From positions 1-32,705 of the forward strand of contig JABFRV010000003.1 in NCBI GenBank assembly GCA_013140975.1: DNA of 32,705 bases, given 5' to 3'. Below the pieces are notes generated by a model, which was not told where the DNA came from, made no database searches, and worked only from the letters and a program-made list of their open reading frames with translations. This document shows positions 1 to 7,787 of the stretch, one piece after another. The translations under genes and the position numbers were made by a program. This DNA comes from Saprospiraceae bacterium. Lineage in GTDB: Bacteria > Bacteroidota > Bacteroidia > Chitinophagales > Saprospiraceae. The first letter of the stretch is position 1; each line of letters opens with the position of its first letter.

Positions 1-10
1 CATTTTAAGA

Positions 11-336
11 ATGAAAAGAATTTTATTTGGTTTTTTTATATTGGGTTGCTTTATTGTCATTTTTTCTTTCAATTCTCTTAAACATGAACCTTATTACTCG
101 GCTGCGGAAGTATCAATGATTGAAGGATTTTATCTCTTTTCAGATAACAAACCTATTGGGCTTTAAGGCATTTGGGGGTTGTTGGCTTATAATTTGTACA
201 CGGAAAGCCGTTTCAAAAATAAGTAAAAATTTAATAAAACGGGCTAGAAAAAGATATAAGAAGGCTGATGGATTAATTTTTTGAATTAAATAAAGATGTC
301 CTTGACAAGTGAATTGTTATAAATTTAGATATTAGA
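11..336 (+). pseudogene. Remnant of a small secreted/lipoprotein-type gene
   Basis: An ATG at 11 opens a 51-codon frame with a hydrophobic N-terminus (residues 4-21, Cys at 13), typical of an export signal, and ends at TAA 164. Coding-like sequence then continues in the other two frames. Positions 162-281 end with NLIKRARKRYKKADGLIF before TGA 282. The third frame resumes at 283 with ELNKDVLDK and meets TGA at 310. Reading the three pieces in order gives one plausible small protein of about 100 residues, so I infer two indels and one nonsense change. I recall small Bacteroidota proteins with a similar basic C-terminal stretch but cannot name the family. The 5' piece alone could still be translated as a 51-residue peptide. 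Confidence 0.45.
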
Positions 337-371
337 ATACTTAATAGGGAGATAAAAACAACCACGTAAAA

Positions 372-401
372 GCCATTGCCGCAAATTAGATTAGGCGTGG
401 C
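372..401. repeat. Imperfect inverted repeat upstream of the Fic gene
   Basis: GCCATTGCC at 372-380 faces GGCGTGGC at 394-401 across a 13-base loop. The outer GCCA/TGGC and inner GCC/GGC pair, with mismatched bases between them. It lies 53 bases before the Fic start. It could be a terminator-like or regulatory hairpin, or a decayed spacer dyad like others in this window. No T-tract follows, so a simple terminator is unlikely. Confidence 0.35.
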
Positions 402-453
402 AATATTAAAGAAGTGTTCGGAATTTCCTCCTAAGGCAAAGTAAATTGCATTT

Positions 454-1302
454 ATGAGCAAGCGTCTCGGCAATAAATATCACAACAGATTAAAAGAACC
501 AATGGAATTATTACCAATTAGAGAAATAAAAATTAATCAAGCCAAGATTGATAAAATTGATCATGTAATAAAATCAATTTATAGGTTAATTATTTATAGT
601 CGACACCATTTAGATGACGATGTTTTTGACACATATTTAGAAGGTGTTCAGGAATTGCAGGAGCTTCTAAGTTTGAAAAATGCACAAATGGAAGCTCAAA
701 GCGAAGAGGAAGCGAAAGAATATTTAAAAAATTTGAAAATATCTCTTGATTTTGTAATTGAAGAGATAATAAATCACAATAATTTTGAAAAGGAACTACA
801 GCTTTTTCAACTTCTTCGATTAGTGTCTCCTGAGACCAATGCCATTCACCCAAATCGTTACAGGCAAACATTGGTGCAGGTAGGAGGGCATATTTGTCCG
901 GACAAAAAAATTGTACCACAATTGGTTTCAGAGCTGTTTTATCAAATACAAAGTATTTCAAATCCTATTATCAAAGCTATTTATTTTCATCATGAGTTAA
1001 TAAGAATTCACCCATTCGCAGATGGCAACGGACGTGTCACGAGAATAGCAAAAAACTGGATGTTGATGTATGATTTATATCCTCCTATATTCATTAATGA
1101 CGTCGCAATGAAAAAGGAGTACATTGCTACACTTTCAATAAGTTTTAGAGAGCTTGATAATTCACCTAAAGAATGGAATAAGCATACTGAAGCCTTTTTT
1201 GAACAAGAACTTGACCGTTTATTGGTTAATACAACTTTACTGTATGAAACAGTTATTAAAATTGGACAAGAGAGAGTAAAATTCATAAAAAAACAGATCT
1301 GA
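454..1302 (+). CDS. Fic family protein (probable AMP-transferase)
   Basis: Fic enzymes usually transfer AMP from ATP to a hydroxyl side chain of a target protein. The full active-site motif is present at residues 186-197 (HPFADGNGRVTR), giving the catalytic His186, the phosphate-binding GNGR and the final Arg197. The preceding beta-hairpin flap that positions the target is visible around 141-160. The N-terminal helical part is about 100 residues. It contains DTYLEG at 59-64, at the place where class II Fic proteins carry the autoinhibitory (S/T)xxxE(G/N) motif. Glu63 is kept but the first Ser/Thr is Asp, so inhibition may still operate in altered form. The TGA stop shares its A with the ATG of the next gene, so translation of the two is probably coupled. 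The target is unknown; a cytosolic location is inferred from the absence of a signal or membrane segments. Confidence 0.93.
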   Translation: MSKRLGNKYHNRLKEPMELLPIREIKINQAKIDKIDHVIKSIYRLIIYSRHHLDDDVFDTYLEGVQELQELLSLKNAQMEAQSEEEAKEYLKNLKISLDFVIEEIINHNNFEKELQLFQLLRLVSPETNAIHPNRYRQTLVQVGGHICPDKKIVPQLVSELFYQIQSISNPIIKAIYFHHELIRIHPFADGNGRVTRIAKNWMLMYDLYPPIFINDVAMKKEYIATLSISFRELDNSPKEWNKHTEAFFEQELDRLLVNTTLLYETVIKIGQERVKFIKKQI

Positions 1303-1823
1303 TGGAACCATATAAAATTCAATTAATCGAGACCATTGTAGTAATTGCAGGCTACATAATTACCCACTATATCACTAAAATATTTATTAATAATTCTTTA
1401 AAGCAAACTCATCTCCAGCGAGGTAGAAGAAAAATGATTATCAAAGCTGTTCACTTGCTGTCTTTTCTAACAGCTACAGTTTTATTATCTGCTATCTGGG
1501 GACTTAAACAGAATGAAATCGCTGTTTTCGTAGGCACTATTTTAACAGCTTTAGGTATTGCATTTTTTGCACAATGGTCTTTACTTTCAAATGTAACATC
1601 AAGCTTATTGCTTTTTTTTAATCACCCTTTAAAAATTGGAGACATAATAAAAGTCTTAGATAAAGACTACCCGTTTGAGGGCGAAGTTACTGATTTAACT
1701 TATATTTTTGTTCATCTTAAGACAGAAGATGGAGAAATAATAACAATACCGAATTCTCTTTTATTGCAAAAATCTGTTTCAGTAATTGAAAATAATAACA
1801 CTATGAAATCAAAGACTGAATGA
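1302..1823 (+). CDS. Minimal MscS-type mechanosensitive channel protein
   Basis: This 173-residue inner-membrane protein belongs to the MscS family, whose members open under membrane tension and release solutes after osmotic downshock. Membrane segments are seen at about 6-25, 46-67 and 73-106. The last is the pore-type helix, ending in SNVTSSLLLFF. A beta domain follows at about 107-160, with the family pattern PLKIGDIIKV and a later ITIPNSLLL. The usual C-terminal alpha/beta vestibule of full-length MscS (about 286 residues) is absent; the protein stops just after the beta domain. The gene overlaps the Fic gene by one base upstream and the DUF2490 gene by four bases downstream (ATGA), so the three form one operon. 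Gating is not proved; some short MscS-like proteins may act as regulated pores rather than safety valves. Confidence 0.9.
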   Translation: MEPYKIQLIETIVVIAGYIITHYITKIFINNSLKQTHLQRGRRKMIIKAVHLLSFLTATVLLSAIWGLKQNEIAVFVGTILTALGIAFFAQWSLLSNVTSSLLLFFNHPLKIGDIIKVLDKDYPFEGEVTDLTYIFVHLKTEDGEIITIPNSLLLQKSVSVIENNNTMKSKTE

Positions 1824-2509
1824 AACAGTTCTTATGCTTGATACTTATTTTTATTCTATGGACAAATACTTTTGTTGCGCAAACTTTAGATTTGGGTAGT
1901 TGGAATATTTTGAATGTAAAATATACTCATACTGACAGACTTAGTTTTTTTGGTGAAACTCAGTTGCGTTCTTTGAAATTTTATAATAACTTTCATTATT
2001 ACGAGTATAAGGGCGGAATGAATTACAATATTTATAAAAATGTAATGCTCACATTAGGTGCAGGCATTTATCAAACGTATAAAGATGGTGGTGATTTTGT
2101 TTTGCCTAAAAACAATGACGAATTTAGAATATGGCCGCAGCTTATTTTATTTCAATCAATTGGTAAGCTAAAAATAGAACAGCGATACAGATCTGAATTG
2201 CGATGGACGAGTAATGGTTACCGCAATCGTTTTCGTTACAGATTAGGGGCTTCCTATAAATTTAATAAAGAAAGAAATGAATACAAACCATATCAAATCA
2301 GTGCAAGTAATGAATTGTTTTTTACTGATAAAGAAGCTTATTTTGAAAGAAACAGGATTTTATTGGCATTCAATTATAAACCTTCAAAAGTGATAACTTT
2401 GCAAATTGGTTATTTACATCAATTCGACTATAAAATAAATGATGAAACGGGGCGCGACTTTCTTGTAGTAGGTTTATACTATGACATTTTACGTAAAATT
2501 AAAGACTAA
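1820..2509 (+). CDS. DUF2490 outer-membrane beta-barrel protein
   Basis: The 229-residue protein starts with a signal peptide (about residues 1-20, cleavage near FVA/QT). The remainder is a chain of short amphipathic beta strands rich in Tyr, Phe and Arg, with the DUF2490-type pattern of strands around GETQLR, LGAGIYQTY, EQRYRSELRW and RFRYRLGASYKF. This predicts a small outer-membrane barrel of about ten strands. The function of the family is unknown. The start codon overlaps the stop of the MscS-like gene (ATGA), pointing to translational coupling. Pairing a tension-gated inner-membrane pore with an outer-membrane barrel suggests, by inference only, a role in envelope permeability or osmotic response. 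Confidence 0.85.
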   Translation: MKQFLCLILIFILWTNTFVAQTLDLGSWNILNVKYTHTDRLSFFGETQLRSLKFYNNFHYYEYKGGMNYNIYKNVMLTLGAGIYQTYKDGGDFVLPKNNDEFRIWPQLILFQSIGKLKIEQRYRSELRWTSNGYRNRFRYRLGASYKFNKERNEYKPYQISASNELFFTDKEAYFERNRILLAFNYKPSKVITLQIGYLHQFDYKINDETGRDFLVVGLYYDILRKIKD

Positions 2510-2541
2510 CTAATAAGAAACAATTTTAACACATAAATACA

Positions 2542-3498
2542 ATGAAGCAAACAACGGTATTAGGCCATAGTGCTCTGAAAGTGGATAGAATTGGACTTGG
2601 CTGTATGGGTATGTCAGAGTTTTATGGTTCTTTTAACGAAAAAGAATCCATAAATACATTGCATAAAGCAATTGACCTTGGAGTTAATTTTTTCGACACT
2701 GCCGACATGTATGGTTGGGGAGCGAATGAAAGACTCATAGGAAAAGCTTTTAAAGGGCGATGGAGTGAAGTAATTTTAGCGACCAAGTTTGCTGTGATGA
2801 GAGGGTTAAATGGTGAATTTCTTGGACTCAACTGTAAGCCGGAATATATTCTTCAAGCTTGCGACCAGAGTCTGCTCAATCTAGGAGTTGATACAATTGA
2901 TTTGTATTACATGCATCGGCAAGACCCGAAAGTGGAAATTGAAGAAATTGTTGGTACAATGAGTGATTTGATTAAGCAAGGAAAAGTAAAACGCCTTGGA
3001 CTTTCAGAGGTTAATGCAGATACATTGCGCAGGGCTCATGCGATTCACCCAATATCAGCTGTTCAATCTGAATATTCCTTATGGAGTCGTGAACCAGAAC
3101 TGGAAATTTTGGATGTTTGCAAGGAATTGGGAATCACCTTTGTAGCTTACAGTCCATTGGGAAGGGGATTTCTAACTGGAGCAATTAAAAGTCGGGCAGA
3201 TTTTGAAGCAAGTGATTGGCGACTTACACTTCCTCGCTTTACAGACGAAGCGATACGTCAAAATCTAAAATTTGTAGAAGTTATTGAGCAAATAGCAAAA
3301 GAAAAAAAAGCATCCAAGGCGCAAGTTGCTCTTGCATGGGTATTGAGTCAAAACGATGAAATTGTGTGTATTCCAGGTACTCGAAGAATTCATCGTCTCG
3401 AAGAGAATTTAGCTGCTTATAATGTGGAATTAACAAAAACTGACTTGGCGCATATACAAGAGTCTATGCCTTCAGTAACCATAGGAAGTCGGTATTAG
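2542..3498 (+). CDS. Aldo/keto reductase
   Basis: This cytosolic NADPH-dependent oxidoreductase has the normal length (318 residues) for the aldo/keto reductase (TIM-barrel) family, which reduces aldehydes and ketones to alcohols. The catalytic tetrad is visible as Asp52, Tyr57, Lys82 and His125 (in the FFDTADMYG, ATKF and YYMHR contexts). The N-terminal GLGCMGMSEFYG and the C-terminal cofactor-binding stretch IPGTRRIHRLEENL (277-290) match the AKR13/YakC-type subgroup. It starts 32 bases after the DUF2490 gene, so it may be read from the same transcript, but it has no obvious functional link. The substrate cannot be deduced. Confidence 0.95.
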   Translation: MKQTTVLGHSALKVDRIGLGCMGMSEFYGSFNEKESINTLHKAIDLGVNFFDTADMYGWGANERLIGKAFKGRWSEVILATKFAVMRGLNGEFLGLNCKPEYILQACDQSLLNLGVDTIDLYYMHRQDPKVEIEEIVGTMSDLIKQGKVKRLGLSEVNADTLRRAHAIHPISAVQSEYSLWSREPELEILDVCKELGITFVAYSPLGRGFLTGAIKSRADFEASDWRLTLPRFTDEAIRQNLKFVEVIEQIAKEKKASKAQVALAWVLSQNDEIVCIPGTRRIHRLEENLAAYNVELTKTDLAHIQESMPSVTIGSRY

Positions 3499-3627
3499 AT
3501 TTACTAAACAAATCTTAAGAAGTAGAGAAAAGCATTCGGCTAATTTGGGTCTGTTTAAAAAAGCGCTCGGGTGTATAACAAGATCCATTACTCACTATGG
3601 TTTAGCATTAAAAACTAATAATTAAAT

Positions 3628-3961
3628 ATGAAAGCAACAATTACGTCAATTGTATTAAAAGGTACGCTTAAGTTTTCAGCGCTATCAACACAAGCGCTAA
3701 GCATTATTCAGCAACTTAAATCGATTACATGTAAGGATTTTAAAAAATAGAGGAATATGGACTACGCATTATAATATGACTCTATGGAATAGCGAAAATG
3801 AACTTAAGGAATTTGCTAAAACTGGAGCGCATTTAGATGCAATGAGAAAAAGTAAACATATTGCTAAAGAAATAAGAACTATATCTATAGATGCAGATAT
3901 TCTTCCTTCATGGAAAGAGGCTAAAACACTATTGCAGAATGCAAAAGTTATGACGTTCTAG
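3628..3961 (+). pseudogene. Small alpha/beta-barrel (DUF3291/ABM-like) gene, frameshifted
   Basis: An ATG at 3628 opens MKATITSIVLKG..., which runs to KDFKK and stops at TAG 3748. The +1 frame then continues without a stop from before 3749 to TAG 3961: RGIWTTHYNMTLWNSENEL, followed by KTGAHLDAMRKSKHIAKEI and ending ...LPSWKEAKTLLQ. The two pieces read as one protein of about 110 residues if one A is removed from the A6 run at 3742-3747. The WTTHYNMTLW / GAHLDAM pattern resembles small dimeric ferredoxin-like enzymes near the antibiotic-biosynthesis-monooxygenase and DUF3291 families; the assignment comes from pattern memory. The downstream part has its own ATG at 3776, but that would lack half the fold. 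A homopolymer sequencing error is a real alternative to true decay. Confidence 0.65.
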
Positions 3962-4022
3962 TCGTAATGGCAATTGGATGAATGTTTGTTTATTTATTCT
4001 GTGGAGTTTATTAATGTATTGA

Positions 4023-4030
4023 TACCTTTG
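4023..4030 (+). promoter_or_regulatory. Possible -7 promoter box (TACCTTTG)
   Basis: TACCTTTG fits the Bacteroidota housekeeping -7 consensus TAnnTTTG exactly and lies 18 bases before the TTG start of the Popeye-like gene. The -33 region at the usual distance shows only TGTGG instead of TTG, so this is half a promoter match. It would give a very short 5' leader. Confidence 0.3.
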
Positions 4031-4048
4031 GAGCATTAATAGATTATA

Positions 4049-4702
4049 TTGGAAAATTCATGGATGGCATATGTAGTATATTTTTTGGCTTACGGTGCTT
4101 CTATGCTGGCCTTTAGCTTTAGGTCTATCTATTTTCTTAGAATTTTTACAATCATTTCTTCCAGCCTTTATGCCTTATACTACTTTGTGTTCCCTGTTCA
4201 GCCGATGTGGATTGATATTGTATCAGAATCTGCATTGGTGATTCTAAATCTGGTAATGTTTCTGTATTTATCATATTCGCAAAGTAAAGTGAATTTTACT
4301 GTAGAGGAAAAAGAGCTCTATGATGGTTTATTTCATCGTTTATCCGCCTTCGAGTTTTTTAAACTTGTTAAGTCTGCCAAATGGAGTACTTATAACACGC
4401 AGGAAAAATTGATAGAAAAGAATCAGAAAGTCAGGGGTATCTATTTGATATATAGTGGGGAAGCGCATGTTATCAGGGCAGATGACAAGAAAATTATACT
4501 TAAAGATGGTGCATTTATAGGGGAGTTAAGTTTCAATTCCGGAAATTTGGCCAGTGCAGATATTTTTGTTCAACCTATGACAAGGCTTATTTACTGGGAT
4601 CAGGAAGAACTAAAAGAGTTCCTTAAACGTAATCCTTCAACAAAGGAACATTTTAACGCTATTATTACAGATGATTTAGGAAAGAAATTGGTATTTAGTT
4701 AA
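4049..4702 (+). CDS. Popeye-type membrane protein with cyclic-nucleotide-binding-like domain
   Basis: The layout is that of the Popeye family: three membrane helices (about residues 6-22, 28-46 and 53-75) followed by a cytosolic cyclic-nucleotide-binding-like domain (about 100-215). Key stretches in the domain are LIYSGEAHV (133-141), DGAFIGELSF (153-162, the phosphate-cassette region) and RLIYWDQEELKEFLKRNP (179-196). Animal Popeye proteins bind cAMP and modulate membrane partners; bacterial homologues are mostly uncharacterised. The classic PRAAT phosphate-binding Arg is replaced in the cassette by GNLASAD, as in Popeye-type rather than CRP-type domains. A TTG start gives 217 residues; an in-frame ATG at 4064 (212 residues, beginning MAYVVYF) is equally likely. 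The gene stands alone between spacers. Confidence 0.82.
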   Translation: MENSWMAYVVYFLAYGASMLAFSFRSIYFLRIFTIISSSLYALYYFVFPVQPMWIDIVSESALVILNLVMFLYLSYSQSKVNFTVEEKELYDGLFHRLSAFEFFKLVKSAKWSTYNTQEKLIEKNQKVRGIYLIYSGEAHVIRADDKKIILKDGAFIGELSFNSGNLASADIFVQPMTRLIYWDQEELKEFLKRNPSTKEHFNAIITDDLGKKLVFS

Positions 4703-4818
4703 TTTCTGAATGAGGAATACTTTGAAAACTTTTGATTAGAAAGAGATTTTAACCTTGGTTCATTGGAGGATTCTAGGCAAACAGAATAATATTTAGAATC
4801 CTTTCGGCTAAGATGCAA

Positions 4819-4826
4819 TAAATTTG
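4819..4826 (+). promoter_or_regulatory. Possible -7 promoter box (TAAATTTG)
   Basis: TAAATTTG fits the Bacteroidota -7 consensus TAnnTTTG and lies 62 bases before the ATG of the T9SS propeller gene. No TTG sits at the expected -33 distance; a TTTAG lies about 24 bases upstream. The support is therefore only partial. Confidence 0.25.
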
Positions 4827-4888
4827 TAACAGAATCCCACAAGTGTAAAGATGTATCATTTATAACAAAGAAGAATAAACGACAGAAC

Positions 4889-6967
4889 ATGAAATCAGTT
4901 TTTATTAGTACGATAGCAATCTTTGCACAAGTTAGTTATTGTTACTCGCAATGGATTCAAACCGATGGCCCGTATGGAATCACAAATATTACGGCCATTG
5001 TAGAACATAATTCACTATTATTAATTTCTGCAGATTGTGGGTACTTTTCTAAAAATCAAATCCATAACAGATGGGAACTGAATTCAACTCTAAGTTTTTC
5101 ATCTTTTACGAATAAGGGAGACAGCCTGTTTGTTGGAAGTATGAATGAAGGGATTCATTTAATCGACCTGGCAAATCTTAGTAAGCCTCCTGTTAGTATA
5201 AATTCAAGGCCTGCTAAAACTTTAGCGAGTTCTGACTCATGTCTGTATTTGGGTAATGCAACTCAAGGCTTTTATAAATCCAGTAATTACGGCGACACAT
5301 GGAGTTCTCATAATATCGGATTGCCTACAGATACAATTTATCATCCTAAAATCGGGGTTTATTACCAGACGCAAGTGACAGATATAGCGCTGATAAATAA
5401 CTATATTTTCTGTGGAACAAAGAAAGGAGTTTTTAGAAATAATGTAAGCCTCAATAATTGGACAAGTGCAAATTCAGGTCTTCCTTTATTGCCTCCGACA
5501 TTCGTCAAAGAATTTGATGGTACCTTATATACAGCGTTTTCAAACAGTTTGCACAGAAGTACGGATTTAGGAAATAATTGGAACTTACTTTTTACAGCTC
5601 CTTCCAATATTACTTCGTTTTTAAAAACAAGTTTCGGATATTATTTGGGGACTACAGGTGATGGAATTTACACTTCAATCGATTATGGATTAAGTTGGAA
5701 TACCATCAATAATAAATTGGCTGATTTGCATGTTACGGCTATTTCCTTTTTTGATTCTACCTTAGTATGTGGTACAAATTCAAAAGGAGTTTTTTATTTT
5801 CACGGTGGACAATGGGTCAATAATGAATTAGGAATGATTTGTTCCAATATTAGGTCTATGGTATGTACAGACAGTAAGGTTTTCTCGAATGACGGCGATC
5901 ACGTTTATACTCTTAGCAATAATAATTCATGGTCAGATATCAGCCCAAATGTCACAAATGACCTTTTTCTTAATTTGGATAAAATGGGCGATACGATTTT
6001 TATAACGAATTATTATGTTCAACCAAACTGGCCATATTTTTTTCAATCAATCTATTACTCATTTAATCTTGGTGCTTCTTGGAATCAAATTTCTCAACTT
6101 CCATATAATTCACCAGCTGGCGACACCTGGCATAAAATATATATTAGTGGTAAACGCATTTATGCATACTCACAAGAAAAAATGTATTACACAGATAACC
6201 TGGGAAAAAATTGGTCCAACATCAGTCTGCCCGGTGAATATTGCAATCAATTTGTTGACTTTTTAATTTTTAATTCAACTCCATATGCTGCAGCATGTGG
6301 TAACGGACAAGTCGTAAAGCTCGATAATACACAAAATTGGGTGCTTTCAAATAATGGATTGCCGCAAGACAGAGAACCGACTGCTCTTGCAAGTAGTGAA
6401 GCTGCGTTTTTTGCGCATATAAGCGTTCATGGGATGTACGTTAGCTTTGACAACGGAAACTCCTGGGCTTATGCCAATAATGGATTGGTTACAAATTATT
6501 CGATTCGTGATTTTGCAAGTAAGGGTTCTATTGTGTTTGTAACAACTGACTGCGGGGTTTTTGTTACAAATGATTTTGGTCAGAATTGGTTTGCAATTAA
6601 TCATGGATTAATAAATAAGAATGCAAGTTCAATTAAGATATTTAATGATACATTGTACGTTGGTACAATTGGAAATGGAATTTGGAAGCGAGGCATTTCT
6701 GATATTCATGTGAATGTTCATGAACACCAACAATCTGATAAATCATTATTAGTATACCCTAATCCGGCATCGGAATATATTTATGTTGCCTCTGCTTTTA
6801 CAAATGCAAGATATAAAATTGTAGATATGATAGGAAAGGAAGTACAATCAGGCAGCCTAAGCTCAGGTATTAAAATTAATATTTCTGGAATCCAAAGTGG
6901 TGCATATCTTGTATTTATACAATTTGGCAAAAAATTTCAAACTAAAAAATTATTAATTAGCAGATGA
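4889..6967 (+). CDS. Secreted T9SS beta-propeller protein with Asp-box repeats
   Basis: The 692-residue protein has a signal peptide (about 1-20, cleavage before QWIQ) and a C-terminal type IX secretion sorting domain (about 620-692) starting with the typical VYPNPASEYIYV and closing with a KKLLISR tail. Between them are repeated blades carrying Asp-box-like motifs (S/T-x-D/N-x-G-x-x-W) at 131-138, 223-231, 262-270, 434-442, 518-526 and 559-567. This predicts a sialidase/YCF48-like beta-propeller exported across the outer membrane and either released or anchored on the surface. No catalytic sialidase residues were recognised, so binding or adhesion is more likely than glycosidase activity, but this is inference. 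The gene is flanked by spacers of 186 and 123 bases and appears to be a single transcription unit. Confidence 0.88.
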   Translation: MKSVFISTIAIFAQVSYCYSQWIQTDGPYGITNITAIVEHNSLLLISADCGYFSKNQIHNRWELNSTLSFSSFTNKGDSLFVGSMNEGIHLIDLANLSKPPVSINSRPAKTLASSDSCLYLGNATQGFYKSSNYGDTWSSHNIGLPTDTIYHPKIGVYYQTQVTDIALINNYIFCGTKKGVFRNNVSLNNWTSANSGLPLLPPTFVKEFDGTLYTAFSNSLHRSTDLGNNWNLLFTAPSNITSFLKTSFGYYLGTTGDGIYTSIDYGLSWNTINNKLADLHVTAISFFDSTLVCGTNSKGVFYFHGGQWVNNELGMICSNIRSMVCTDSKVFSNDGDHVYTLSNNNSWSDISPNVTNDLFLNLDKMGDTIFITNYYVQPNWPYFFQSIYYSFNLGASWNQISQLPYNSPAGDTWHKIYISGKRIYAYSQEKMYYTDNLGKNWSNISLPGEYCNQFVDFLIFNSTPYAAACGNGQVVKLDNTQNWVLSNNGLPQDREPTALASSEAAFFAHISVHGMYVSFDNGNSWAYANNGLVTNYSIRDFASKGSIVFVTTDCGVFVTNDFGQNWFAINHGLINKNASSIKIFNDTLYVGTIGNGIWKRGISDIHVNVHEHQQSDKSLLVYPNPASEYIYVASAFTNARYKIVDMIGKEVQSGSLSSGIKINISGIQSGAYLVFIQFGKKFQTKKLLISR

Positions 6968-7090
6968 TATATTGTTAACTTTTGACAAGCATTCGGAGGT
7001 GCCAAGAGAAGCGAGTTGAATGTAGAGAACGATTCTGAAAAAATAGATTGTAAATAAACGAATAAAAGCTGAATAAAAATATTGATTAGT

Positions 7091-7552
7091 ATGAAAGTCA
7101 TCGTGTGTAAAACCACTGTTTTAACAATTTTTAGCTTGTGTTTATTGTTAAGTTTAGGGTGTGAAGAGGAAAATCCTGCTACATTTTATTTGAGAAAATG
7201 GATTGGAGTCTATGATGGAACATCACGTCATTGGTCTACATACCCTTCAGTAGTAAATGGTAATTGGCAAATAATTACCAATGAATCCAATAGAAAAGTA
7301 ACCGTAGATGTAGGTATCGGGGTGCAAGATTCAGCCCTGAATTTCAAAATTACATATAATGATTCAATAACTAGTATATCGGAGAATTTGCTATTTTCAA
7401 ATGAAGGAGTTCATTTTGCGCAAACGGGAGGAGGTAGTGGTTATGGTTCTGTGAATATTCGCTTTGTGGCTGATTCACTATATTATAGTTTGTTTCAAAA
7501 ATGCGGAATACCTTGTAGTAGTGGAATTGATTTTAAAATTAAGAAAATTTGA
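7091..7552 (+). CDS. Hypothetical lipoprotein
   Basis: The 153-residue protein begins with a lipoprotein signal: a hydrophobic stretch at 9-23 and the lipobox LSLGC with Cys24 as the lipidated residue, followed by acidic EEE. The mature part is rich in beta strands (an early FYLRKWIGVYDG stretch, then alternating polar and hydrophobic residues) and has a late CGIPCSSG pair of cysteines. I do not recognise a family; a small beta-barrel or lipocalin-like fold would fit. The ATG at 7091 is chosen over an in-frame TTG at 7082 because it gives a standard signal peptide. It follows the T9SS propeller gene after 123 bases, so co-transcription is possible but unproven. Confidence 0.7.
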   Translation: MKVIVCKTTVLTIFSLCLLLSLGCEEENPATFYLRKWIGVYDGTSRHWSTYPSVVNGNWQIITNESNRKVTVDVGIGVQDSALNFKITYNDSITSISENLLFSNEGVHFAQTGGGSGYGSVNIRFVADSLYYSLFQKCGIPCSSGIDFKIKKI

Positions 7553-7622
7553 TTAAGGATATAATGAATGCTTATCAACTGCGTTTAGTCTAAACTTGTG
7601 AGACACTTTTAAAGAAGTAAAA

Positions 7623-7787
7623 ATGAAATTAGAGGTAAGAGAAATACACGAAAGCGAAATTGAAATAATCGTAAATTACTTTGTGGCCGCTGATGAAAAA
7701 TTTCTCAAAGGAATAGGAGCGGATATCAATAAATTACCTAAAAGAACGATTGGAAATATTATACGGCACAAAATCTGTAAATTATAA
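7623..7787 (+). pseudogene. N-terminal stub of a GNAT acetyltransferase
   Basis: A 54-residue frame begins MKLEVREIHESE and contains VNYFVAADEKFLKGIGAD and INKLPKR. This matches, from memory, the start of a GNAT-family N-acetyltransferase common in Bacteroidota (about 170 residues: pattern IVxYFxxAD-xFLKxMGxDxxKLP). After Arg41 the similarity ends and the frame stops at TAA 7785. None of the acetyl-CoA-binding core (R/Q-x-x-G-x-G/A) appears in the following 450 bases in any frame I read. I therefore take it as the remnant of a truncated gene. A functional micropeptide cannot be excluded. Confidence 0.55.

Noticed and set aside
273-473. Minus-strand frame of 66 codons
   Set aside because: It lies antisense to the remnant gene and the Fic start, has no family resemblance and no upstream signals.
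590-1322. Two minus-strand frames (590-961 and 1008-1322) inside the Fic gene
   Set aside because: They are shadows of the Fic coding sequence; the translated composition is not protein-like.
3742-3750. Programmed -1 ribosomal frameshift in the A-rich run
   Set aside because: The downstream frame needs +1 (or -2), and the run is not in the phase of a slippery X-XXY-YYZ heptamer.
6015-6604. Plus- and minus-strand frames inside the T9SS propeller gene
   Set aside because: The main frame has signal peptide, repeats and sorting domain throughout, so these are shadow frames.
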